Position numbers and translations under genes: made by a program. The notes beneath the pieces were generated by a model. The model searched no databases. It saw only the letters and a program-made list of their open reading frames with translations, and had not been told where the DNA came from. Source: CAYQQR01 sp964420035 (lineage in GTDB: Bacteria > Bacteroidota > Bacteroidia > Bacteroidales > SM23-62). From it: a stretch of 12,389 nucleotides of DNA. Location: contig CAYQQR010000068.1 of the NCBI GenBank assembly GCA_964420035.1, positions 1-12,389 on the forward strand, given 5' to 3'. This document shows, piece after piece, positions 5,954 through 12,347 of the stretch. Every line of letters begins with the position of its first letter. Position 1 is the stretch's first letter.

Positions 5954-6823
5954 TCATATTAAGGCCTGTTTCATTGTCGATCCGATATCTGCCGGTGATT
6001 CCACTACCTGGAGTCCACACTCCTTCATGATCTTCATCTTGGCGGCCGCGGTATCGTCCCTGCCCCCGATGATGGCTCCGGCATGGCCCATCCTTCTTCC
6101 CTTGGGAGCGGTCTGACCGGCAATGAAACCCACGACGGGCTTGGTCCCGTGTTCTTTGATCCAACGGGAAGCATCGGCTTCCATGTTCCCACCGATCTCC
6201 CCGATCATGATGATCCCGGCAGTTTCCTCATCTTCCATCAACAATTGTATGGCTTCCAGGGTGGAGGTTCCGATGATGGGATCCCCGCCTATACCGATAC
6301 AGGTAGACTGGCCCAGGCCCATTTTGGTAACCTGGTCCACGGCCTCGTAGGTCAGCGTACCCGAGCGGGACACGATCCCGACCGTTCCCTCGCGATGAAT
6401 AAAACCCGGCATGATGCCGACTTTGGCCTCTTCCGGGGTGATCACGCCCGGACAATTGGGACCGATAAGCCGGTTGTCCCTGCCGGAAAGGTATTCTTTC
6501 ACGAGCACCATGTCGGATGTGGGGATTCCCTCGGTGATGGCTACAATAACCTTGATCCCGGCGCCGGCGGCTTCCATAATGGCATCGGCAGCAAAGGCGG
6601 GTGGGACAAATATAACGGACACGTCGGCGTCGGTCTTCCGGACGGCTTCATCTACAGAATTAAAGATGGGCCGGTCCAGGTGTTTCCGGCCACCTTTACC
6701 CGGGGTCACCCCTCCCACCACCCGGGTGCCGTATTCGATCATTTGTGATGCATGAAAAGTACCTTCATTGCCCGTGATCCCCTGGACAATAACACGGGAA
6801 TCTTTGTTGACCAGTACACTCAT
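5954..6823 (-). CDS. sucD: Succinyl-CoA ligase, alpha subunit
   Basis: This 289-residue protein is a full-length SucD. The CoA-binding N-terminal domain has VQGITGNEGTFH (13-24) and GGVTPGKGG (37-45). The central part includes GPNCPGVI (121-128), and the ligase domain has GIGGDP (177-182) and the phosphohistidine segment GHAGAI with His247 as the expected active residue. With a SucC beta subunit it makes succinyl-CoA to succinate reversibly with nucleotide triphosphate formation, or the reverse, in the TCA cycle. No sucC is in this window; separate sucC and sucD loci occur in some Bacteroidota, so this is not a defect. A consensus promoter lies 23-52 bases upstream. The stop TGA is followed after one base by heptamer repeats. 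Confidence 0.97.
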   Translation of the reverse strand: MSVLVNKDSRVIVQGITGNEGTFHASQMIEYGTRVVGGVTPGKGGRKHLDRPIFNSVDEAVRKTDADVSVIFVPPAFAADAIMEAAGAGIKVIVAITEGIPTSDMVLVKEYLSGRDNRLIGPNCPGVITPEEAKVGIMPGFIHREGTVGIVSRSGTLTYEAVDQVTKMGLGQSTCIGIGGDPIIGTSTLEAIQLLMEDEETAGIIMIGEIGGNMEADASRWIKEHGTKPVVGFIAGQTAPKGRRMGHAGAIIGGRDDTAAAKMKIMKECGLQVVESPADIGSTMKQALI

Positions 6824-6845
6824 TGGCGGGATTTTATCGAATCTC

Positions 6846-6875
6846 CAAAAGTAGGTTATTTCGGCATAAGTTCAA
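6846..6875 (-). promoter_or_regulatory. Consensus Bacteroidota promoter of sucD
   Basis: On the minus strand TTG (6873-6875), a 19-base spacer and TACTTTTG (6846-6853) match TTG-N19-TAnnTTTG with no mismatch. The expected transcript start is about 15 bases before the sucD ATG. Confidence 0.78.
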
Positions 6876-6892
6876 ATATCTAATTTTGCATG

Positions 6893-7022
6893 AAATCCGA
6901 AATTCTAAATTCGGAACATTCAATTTTATGTAATATCCAACCATAAAGGAAAGTCAAGGAATTGTTTCGAATTTCTGATTTGTAATTTCGTCTCGTATTT
7001 CGAACATTAGAATTTCGGATTT
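6893..7022. repeat. 16-bp perfect inverted repeat enclosing ATTTCG-rich spacer
   Basis: AAATCCGAAATTCTAA (6893-6908) and its exact reverse complement TTAGAATTTCGGATTT (7007-7022) flank 98 bases. The spacer is itself rich in related pieces (TTCGGAACATT at 6910-6920, TTCGAACATT at 6999-7008, ATTTCG several times). It sits between the divergent promoters of sucD and the NTF2-like lipoprotein gene. I see no target-site duplication outside the arms. Confidence 0.75.
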
Positions 7023-7034
7023 TCTATTGAAATG

Positions 7035-7064
7035 TTGAAGGTCATTAAGATTAAATTGACTTTG
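7035..7064 (+). promoter_or_regulatory. Candidate promoter of the NTF2-like lipoprotein gene
   Basis: TTG (7035-7037), a 19-base spacer and TGACTTTG (7057-7064) match the Bacteroidota pattern with one mismatch in the -7 box. The transcript would start near 7071, about 44 bases before the chosen ATG. Confidence 0.55.
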
Positions 7065-7114
7065 ATTTCGGATTAACGTAACTTATGAGGTATAATTCCT
7101 TAATCCCCATAGCC

Positions 7115-7633
7115 ATGAAAAACCTGTTCTTTATCCTTCTGCTTTTTATGATGCTAAGCATCTCCAGCTGCAATCAACAGATAGACTACGAAGCCGAAGT
7201 CAAGGCCATCAAGGAAGTCTGCATGAACGAAACAAAACTTTACAGCAAACAAGATCTTCCTGGCGTGTACAAACATATGATCATGGATTCCACATCGGTC
7301 CGGATGGGCACAGGAAGCCTGGAACACAATGAGATGTTTGGTTGGAAAAGAATTAAGGCCTTCTACAAAAAAGTGGATGAGGCTGATTGGTCCGATTATG
7401 ATATTCAGGGTTTCAAATTTTCAGACTGGCACATGAAAGTTTATCCGGAATCCGCATTTGCCATTTACAAACAGCTTGTCAAATATAAATACCAGGGGAT
7501 GCCGGACGAGGTGCTTACCAGAGAGATCCGGGTATTGGAGAAAGATAAAGGGAAATGGAAGATCGTACTATTGCATTATGTCGACTTGACTTCTTATGAA
7601 GAAGAAGAGCCCGGACCCGAACCCATTGATTAA
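7115..7633 (+). CDS. Putative lipoprotein with NTF2/SnoaL-like domain
   Basis: The 172-residue product begins MKNLFFILLLFMMLSISSC, a lipoprotein signal with lipobox SISSC and Cys19. The rest has the look of an NTF2-like (DUF4440/SnoaL) fold: an N-terminal helix (YEAEVKAIKEVCMNETKLYSKQDLPGVYKHM), a middle KAFYKKVDEADWSDY region, and C-terminal strands REIRVLEKDKGKWKIVLLHYVDL. Such domains bind small ligands or have unknown roles; no catalytic assignment is possible. I use the ATG at 7115; the one at 7085 would add ten residues before the signal peptide. It is the only plus-strand gene, divergent from sucD, and its stop lies 13 bases from the convergent CNNM gene stop. The tail EEEEPGPEPID is acidic. 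Confidence 0.78.
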   Translation: MKNLFFILLLFMMLSISSCNQQIDYEAEVKAIKEVCMNETKLYSKQDLPGVYKHMIMDSTSVRMGTGSLEHNEMFGWKRIKAFYKKVDEADWSDYDIQGFKFSDWHMKVYPESAFAIYKQLVKYKYQGMPDEVLTREIRVLEKDKGKWKIVLLHYVDLTSYEEEEPGPEPID

Positions 7634-7646
7634 GTTCTGTTGACGC

Positions 7647-8678
7647 TCACGACCGGGATTTCTTTTTCCACAAGCTACGGGCCAGGGCCTGCAGGTCCTG
7701 GTGGGTATCGGTTTCATCCATGATTTCCGTACCGGTCATGGTTTCAATAATATCCTCGAGGGTGATTACACCCGCGGTACTGCCGTATTCATCCACCAGC
7801 AAGGTGATGTGTTCCCGGGCAGTAAGCATCCGGCGGTATAGACGGGTGACTTTCTCCCCTTCATACGCTATCAGGATATCTCGCTTGAGGGTAGAAATTT
7901 TCTTATGGTGTTCATCCTGGGCCATCTTTTCCAGCACTTCCGGTTTGAGCACATAACCGGTGATGTGTTCGGGGTCCTTATCCCAAATCGGGATCCTTGT
8001 ATAGGGGACTTTCTCAAATTCCTTAGTAAATTCTTCGACGGTCATATCAGCAGGAGCTGAGGCCAGCACCGGTCTTGGCGTCATGATAGCGGATGCATTG
8101 ATTTTCTTGAGCTTGAGCAGGTTGTCGATGATCTTGGATTCATCAGCATCCAGGGTTCCTTCCTGACGGCCAATATTGGCCAGGGCAGCCAGTTCATCGC
8201 GACTCACGGTGTGGGCCCTCTTTCTGGCAGGAACGATCACGCGGGAAATAAAACCGGAGAGCACAACCAGGGGATACATAAGTACCATGATCGCGCTCAG
8301 GATGTGGACCGAGGGCAAGCTCAGACTCTTGGCATGAGAGGCCCCGAGGGTCTTGGGAATGATCTCGGAAATGACCAGGATCAGCAGGGTCAGAATGGCC
8401 GATATGATCCCGAAATAGACCTCCCCGAAGATCATCGTGGCCTGGGCCCCTACCCCGGCCGCACCGATGGTATGGGCTATGGTATTCAAAGCCAGTATGG
8501 CAGCCAGGGGTTTGGAAATGTTCCTTTTGATGTTCTTCAGGCGTACAGCCGTCTTGTTGCCCTGGTGGATCTTGGCTTCAATATAGGTAGGAGGCACAGA
8601 AAGTATCACTGCTTCCAGGATGGAACAGAGAAATGAAATTCCCAGGGCCAGAAGAAGGTATACGATCAAAAGCGTCAT
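7647..8678 (-). CDS. CNNM transmembrane and CBS-pair protein, CorC-like, without CorC_HlyC domain
   Basis: This 343-residue protein has an N-terminal CNNM (DUF21) membrane domain, with hydrophobic segments at about 3-27, 57-78, 87-112 and 122-148. The ISEIIPKTLGA segment at 103-113 is typical of the family. A paired CBS module follows, with IMTPRP near 198-203 and LVDEYGSTAGVITLEDIIETMTG near 293-315. It ends soon after the second CBS, so the CorC_HlyC domain of longer relatives is absent. Family members are linked to magnesium or other cation export and homeostasis; nucleotide binding by the CBS pair is likely but not visible. The ATG overlaps the pncA stop as ATGA, which implies translational coupling. 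It converges on the NTF2-like gene with a 13-base gap. Confidence 0.9.
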   Translation of the reverse strand: MTLLIVYLLLALGISFLCSILEAVILSVPPTYIEAKIHQGNKTAVRLKNIKRNISKPLAAILALNTIAHTIGAAGVGAQATMIFGEVYFGIISAILTLLILVISEIIPKTLGASHAKSLSLPSVHILSAIMVLMYPLVVLSGFISRVIVPARKRAHTVSRDELAALANIGRQEGTLDADESKIIDNLLKLKKINASAIMTPRPVLASAPADMTVEEFTKEFEKVPYTRIPIWDKDPEHITGYVLKPEVLEKMAQDEHHKKISTLKRDILIAYEGEKVTRLYRRMLTAREHITLLVDEYGSTAGVITLEDIIETMTGTEIMDETDTHQDLQALARSLWKKKSRS

Positions 8679-9283
8679 AGCACGGAATCGCTCTGTAAGA
8701 ATTGTACCCCTTTGTCTTTTAATTCTGCTCTGATCTTTTCGTATTTATCCGGATCGATGGCCCGTGTGGCATCTTCGATAAGGAAGGTCCTGAAGCCTTC
8801 CTGCAGGGAATCCTTGAGGGAAAAATACACGCATACATCCGCCGCCAGTCCCGCGAAATACAGTTCATCTGCATTCCTTTCTTTCAGGTAACCTGCCAGA
8901 CCGGTGTTCTTTTTATGACCGTTATCAAAAAAGCCGCTGTAGGTATCGATATCGGTTTCCATACCTTTTCTGAAGATCGCCTCGATCCTGTTTGTATCCA
9001 GATCCGGGTGAAAACCGGCGCCTTCCGTATTCTGCACACAATGGTCGGGCCACAGTACCTGGTCCAGTCCCTGCAGCCTGATCCGGTCAAAAGGCTTTTT
9101 CCCTTTGTGTTGTGAAGCGAAGCTCTTATGATCTTCCGGGTGCCAGTCCTGGGTAGCCACCACCAGGTCGAATTGTGGCTGCAGTTTATTGATCACCGGG
9201 ATGATGGCATCACCGTCTTTAACTTCCAGGGCGCCGCCCGGACAAAAATCGTTTTGTACATCTATGATTACCAAAGTTTTCAT
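8675..9283 (-). CDS. pncA: Nicotinamidase
   Basis: This 202-residue cysteine hydrolase has the nicotinamidase pattern. The expected catalytic triad is Asp8 (IDVQNDF), Lys106 (FRKG) and Cys151 (GLAADVCV). The metal-site residues Asp46 and His48 (TQDWHP) and His81 (WPDHCVQ) are present. It should convert nicotinamide to nicotinate and ammonia in the cytoplasm, the first step of deamidating NAD salvage. The length and order of motifs agree with E. coli PncA. It overlaps pncB at its start (ATGA) and the CNNM gene at its stop (ATGA), so the three are almost certainly one operon. The product feeds PncB directly. Confidence 0.96.
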   Translation of the reverse strand: MKTLVIIDVQNDFCPGGALEVKDGDAIIPVINKLQPQFDLVVATQDWHPEDHKSFASQHKGKKPFDRIRLQGLDQVLWPDHCVQNTEGAGFHPDLDTNRIEAIFRKGMETDIDTYSGFFDNGHKKNTGLAGYLKERNADELYFAGLAADVCVYFSLKDSLQEGFRTFLIEDATRAIDPDKYEKIRAELKDKGVQFLQSDSVL

Positions 9284-10692
9284 AAGCCATTGGTTTTATA
9301 TTGTTCAATCAATTGTTCCCTCTTTTGTTTCAGTCCCTCGCTGATCCCCACTTTGTATTCGTGCGGGTTGTCGAATCTTTTGTATTCGGGAGGAAGCAGG
9401 GAGAGCCTTTTTGCGCTGTATTTTGCTATATCCTGAAGGGAAAAAGATGTTCCTTCGATCTTACCATTTTTCATCACCCGGTGCAGCAGGGCTTCCTTTT
9501 CGAGTCTTTTCAGCGACATGGATTTATGGGGTTCAAAGGGATGGTGCATGCATTCGATCTTATCTTCATCCAGCAGGGTCACCGCGTCGGCTCCCCTGAA
9601 GTTCCCTTCTCCGTTATAGAAACGATATACCTGTTTACGGTCGGGCAGGGTGATCTTTCCCAGGCTCTCCGACAATTTCAGTCTGGGCTGCCCGTCGAAC
9701 CAGCTCAGTTTATATACCCCGTCCAAGGCGGCATCGGGTTCCCCGATAACCAGGTTGGTGCCGACACCGAATACATCGATGGGTGCCTGTTGTTCCATGA
9801 GGCTCTTGATCACGTATTCGTTCAACTGGTTCGATGCCGCGATCTTCACGTGTCCCAGTCCGGCTTCATCCAGCATCTTCCTGCTTCTCTTGGCAAGGTA
9901 GGCCAGGTCCCCGCTATCCAGGCGGATCCCTTTCAGCTTTTTCCCATCCTTTTCCATTTCCCTGGCCACTTTTATGGCATTCGGCAATCCGCTTTTCAGG
10001 GTATCGTAAGTATCCACCAGCAATACACAGTCATCCGGCCGGGCTCTGGCAAAGGCCCTGAATGCCTCCAGCTCGTCGTCATAGCTTTGCACGAAGGAAT
10101 GGGCCATGGTCCCGGATACCGGGATCCCGAAGTCTTTTCCGGCCCTTGTATTGCTGGTAGCGTCGAAGCCTCCAATGAAGGCTGCACGGGCCGCGTGATA
10201 GCTGCCGGTTCCCTGGGCCCGTCTCATACCGAAATCAATCAGTTTTCCTTCGGGGGCCACCTCGCGCATGCGCCTGGCCTTGGTGGCGATCAGGGATTGG
10301 TAATTCAGGATGTTCAGCAAAAGGGTTTCGACGATCTGGGCCTCAATGATGTTTGCCTCTACCCGCACTACGGGCATGGTGGAAAAAACCAGGTCCCCTT
10401 CCTTTACGGAATATACCTCTCCGTTGAAGCTGAAACCTTCCAGGTATTCAATAAATCCGGAGTCGAGGCCCTGCTCTTTCAAAAAGAGGATTTCATCCTC
10501 ATCGAATCGAAGGTTTTCCAGGATGTCCAGCAGATCCTGCAGTCCGGCGAACACTACATATCCCCCGTCGAATGGTATCTTCCGGAAGAAATAATCGAAT
10601 ACGGCTTTTTTGTCCTTCTGCCCGGCAAGGAAGTATCCCTGCCCCATGGTCAACTCGTACTGGTCGGTATAGGTTCCTGTAAAATGGATCAT
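9280..10692 (-). CDS. pncB: Nicotinate phosphoribosyltransferase
   Basis: This 470-residue enzyme belongs to the NAPRTase family. Visible signatures are the start FTGTYTDQYELTMGQGYF, DFGMRRAQG (153-161), GGFDATSN (174-181) and GTMAHSFV (194-201), whose His198 is probably the phosphorylated histidine. RLDSGDL (257-263) and GVGTNLV (309-315) bind phosphoribosyl substrate in relatives. It joins nicotinate and PRPP, with ATP hydrolysis, to make nicotinate mononucleotide. It is the first gene of the pncB-pncA-CNNM operon, sharing ATGA with pncA. The length is full. Upstream of its ATG I see no clear TAnnTTTG box; an AAGGGATT repeat begins 58 bases upstream. Confidence 0.96.
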   Translation of the reverse strand: MIHFTGTYTDQYELTMGQGYFLAGQKDKKAVFDYFFRKIPFDGGYVVFAGLQDLLDILENLRFDEDEILFLKEQGLDSGFIEYLEGFSFNGEVYSVKEGDLVFSTMPVVRVEANIIEAQIVETLLLNILNYQSLIATKARRMREVAPEGKLIDFGMRRAQGTGSYHAARAAFIGGFDATSNTRAGKDFGIPVSGTMAHSFVQSYDDELEAFRAFARARPDDCVLLVDTYDTLKSGLPNAIKVAREMEKDGKKLKGIRLDSGDLAYLAKRSRKMLDEAGLGHVKIAASNQLNEYVIKSLMEQQAPIDVFGVGTNLVIGEPDAALDGVYKLSWFDGQPRLKLSESLGKITLPDRKQVYRFYNGEGNFRGADAVTLLDEDKIECMHHPFEPHKSMSLKRLEKEALLHRVMKNGKIEGTSFSLQDIAKYSAKRLSLLPPEYKRFDNPHEYKVGISEGLKQKREQLIEQYKTNGL

Positions 10693-10750
10693 GTTAATCG
10701 TTAAACAATTGATAGAATGTTAAGTTCAGGAGAATGGGGATAAATTGATT

Positions 10751-10801
10751 AAGGGATTAAGGGATTAAAATTGACCACGGACGACGGACCACCGACGACG
10801 G
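10751..10801. repeat. AAGGGATT octamers and 14-base tandem duplication upstream of pncB
   Basis: AAGGGATT occurs twice in tandem (10751-10766), the reverse complement of the octamer at the cinA 3' end. A 14-base unit, ACCACGGACGACGG (10774-10787), is followed directly by ACCACCGACGACGG (10788-10801), differing at one base. This starts the 539-base gene-free spacer 10693-11231, in which I see repeats but no gene. Confidence 0.85.
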
Positions 10802-10833
10802 TACGTGATAGGTAGTACAAAACAAAGGATGTT

Positions 10834-10930
10834 GAGACTTTGAGACTTTGAGACGATTATGTATCGTTCGGTTTGGCACCGTTGCTACCATTGCTACCGT
10901 TGCTACCGTTGATACAGCGGCAGCAACAAC
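10834..10930. repeat. Composite repeat module, copy A
   Basis: Three octamers GAGACTTT, GAGACTTT and GAGACGAT (10834-10857) lead into TATGTATCGTT. Four 9-base units of ACCGTTGCT type (10878-10913) follow, then ATACAGCGGCAG and CAACAAC. The same order of parts recurs at 11088-11202. Confidence 0.8.
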
Positions 10931-10963
10931 ACTTCCGAGTACTCAGAACGGAATGACCGCCTA

Positions 10964-11039
10964 TTTTGGCTGTAGGCCATACATAATTGTAGTATGGGAA
11001 TATCCCAAAATTTTAATTCCCCGTAGGGGATACATAGTT
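10964..11039. repeat. Pair of related small hairpins with conserved GTA loop and ATACATA tail
   Basis: Two 25-base segments (10964-10988 and 11015-11039) share GTAGG, ATACATA and TT at matching positions. Each has its own complementary stem around the GTA: GGC with GCC in the first, CCCC with GGGG in the second. The stem bases differ in both strands together while loop and tail are kept. Confidence 0.55.
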
Positions 11040-11041
11040 AC

Positions 11042-11080
11042 TGGCTGCTGGTCACTGGTGGCTGGCTTCTGGTGGCTGGT
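11042..11080. repeat. CTGGTGGCTGG repeats
   Basis: The stretch between the hairpin pair and module copy B is built from TGGCTGCTGG, CACTGGTGGCTGG and CTTCTGGTGGCTGG. The 11-base CTGGTGGCTGG appears twice. No coding sense is apparent. Confidence 0.7.
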
Positions 11081-11087
11081 ATTATAT

Positions 11088-11202
11088 GGGACAGTGGGAC
11101 AGTGAGACATTGAGACGATGAGACAACGAGACGATTATGTACCGTTGCAAACGTTAGTACCGTTGCTACCTTTTATACAGCGGCAGTCGGCAGAGCAACA
11201 GC
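11088..11202. repeat. Composite repeat module, copy B
   Basis: Six in-register octamers run from 11088 to 11135: GGGACAGT twice, GAGACATT, GAGACGAT, GAGACAAC, GAGACGAT. They lead into TATGT, four decayed 9-base units of ACCGTTGCT type (11141-11176) and ATACAGCGGCAG, then CAGAGCAACAGC. It repeats copy A about 278 bases away with different unit numbers. Confidence 0.8.
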
Positions 11203-11231
11203 GGGTGACAGTTGTTCCTATAATAGTGGAA

Positions 11232-12284
11232 TTATTCTTCCTCCTTGGATTGGTCCCGGATGCTTTTTTCGATGTTTTTTTTCAGGTCTTCCATTTTAGC
11301 AATGGATTCTTTGAGTTTTTCCTTTTCTTTTTCATCCTTGGTTTCCTTGAGCTTTTCTTCCATTCCGTCAATCCGGGTTTCCAGTTCTTTCAGATAGTCT
11401 TTCTTATTTTCGATCTTTTCCGATTTGATGGCCTCGTCGAAAATTTTGTCTTCCGGCACCGGTTCTTCTTTGGCTTTGGGTTTTTCTTTATGGATCCTGG
11501 GGATGAACTGTTTTTCATCCACCCTTCTCTGGTTCATGAAAGTTGGCGACACAATCTCCATGCCTTTCTCATGCAGGATATCCATCACTTTGGCATTCAG
11601 CAGGGAACTGGTGCTGAAGAACTTACTGCTGTCTTCCAGGAAACCGTGGATCTTGTAGGTCACAGAATAATCTCCCAGGTTGGTGATATAAACATAGGGA
11701 TCATTCAGCTCGGTAGCCTGGGCGGCTTCCTTCAGGGCCTCTTCAATCTTGTTCCGCGGCAGGTCGTAGCCCAATGAAACCGATGTTGATATCACGGTAT
11801 TGGTCTTGCGGGTCAATTTAACCGGGTTGGTTGCGATATACAGGTTGGGTATGGTAACGAAGTTGCTGTCCTCGAGCTGTATCTCGGTATGGAAGCCGCC
11901 CTTCCTGGTCACCCGGCCATGCATCTCACCGATTTTTATCAGGTCGCCGTTCCGGAAACGATTCATAGAATTGTTCATGATCCCCGCTATCAGGTTACCC
12001 AAAACGGTGGTGGAGCTCAGGGCAATTCCGGCAGAAATGAGAATACCAAGGAAACTCAATATCTGGCCCTTTAGGCTTTTGTCTATGGGAAGTGAAAGAA
12101 TAAAAACAAGAATTCCGACCAGGACCAGGGTAAATGAAATGGTTCTTTTAACAAGGGTGCCGTCCGAGGGTACGGTCTTGATCCGTTTGAATATCCATGA
12201 ATTCAGGATCAACAGTAATACCAGGATCAGTATAATGCTGGCCGGTTCCAGCAGCGATTTGAGCATTTGCAGGATTGGTTCCAT
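11232..12284 (-). CDS. MscS-type small-conductance mechanosensitive channel with charged coiled-coil tail
   Basis: With the ATG at 12282-12284 the protein has 350 residues. Three membrane segments lie at about 15-34, 48-66 and 75-107; the last is the MscS pore helix region (SAGIALSSTTVLGNLIAGI). The MscS beta domain follows (FRNGDLIKIGEMHGRVTRKG, then NFVTIPNLYI), and then the alpha-beta domain to about residue 250. The channel would release solutes on hypo-osmotic shock. Residues from about 265 to the end are highly charged and probably form a long coiled coil (YLKELETRIDGMEEKLKETK and so on), beyond the usual MscS end. An upstream in-frame start at 12374 would add 30 residues that cover a TATTTTTG promoter box and a repeat, so I reject it. 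Confidence 0.93.
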   Translation of the reverse strand: MEPILQMLKSLLEPASIILILVLLLILNSWIFKRIKTVPSDGTLVKRTISFTLVLVGILVFILSLPIDKSLKGQILSFLGILISAGIALSSTTVLGNLIAGIMNNSMNRFRNGDLIKIGEMHGRVTRKGGFHTEIQLEDSNFVTIPNLYIATNPVKLTRKTNTVISTSVSLGYDLPRNKIEEALKEAAQATELNDPYVYITNLGDYSVTYKIHGFLEDSSKFFSTSSLLNAKVMDILHEKGMEIVSPTFMNQRRVDEKQFIPRIHKEKPKAKEEPVPEDKIFDEAIKSEKIENKKDYLKELETRIDGMEEKLKETKDEKEKEKLKESIAKMEDLKKNIEKSIRDQSKEEE

Positions 12285-12307
12285 GGGGTTAAGGTTATTC
12301 TCAGGGA

Positions 12308-12315
12308 CAAAAATA
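12308..12315 (-). promoter_or_regulatory. Candidate -7 box of the MscS-type gene
   Basis: TATTTTTG on the minus strand matches TAnnTTTG exactly and lies 23 bases before the chosen ATG. No TTG occurs at 19-21 bases upstream; that position is taken by ATTCAG heptamers. This box supports the internal start at 12284. Confidence 0.5.
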
Positions 12316-12333
12316 GAGGAATTATTGAAAGAG

Positions 12334-12347
12334 GATTCAGAATTCAG
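12334..12347. repeat. ATTCAG heptamer pair
   Basis: GATTCAG and AATTCAG lie in tandem just upstream of the -7 box of the MscS-type gene. The same heptamer type is found in the opposite orientation at 244-257 and 5932-5952. In 12348-12389 I see nothing else. Confidence 0.7.

Noticed and set aside
7610..7665. Shared terminator between the convergent NTF2-like and CNNM genes
   Set aside because: CCCGG at 7610-7614 can pair with CCGGG at 7653-7657 and a T-rich stretch follows, but the loop is 38 bases and the stem only 5 bp, too weak to call.
9301..10704. 467-residue open frame on the plus strand opposite pncB
   Set aside because: It mirrors pncB, whose minus-strand frame has all NAPRTase motifs; the plus-strand translation has no recognisable domain and is rich in His, Gln and Gly, as antisense frames of such genes are.
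10848..11105. 85-residue frame in the spacer before the MscS-type gene
   Set aside because: It is read entirely from the nonamer repeats and hairpins; threonine/alanine runs come from the ACCGTTGCT units.
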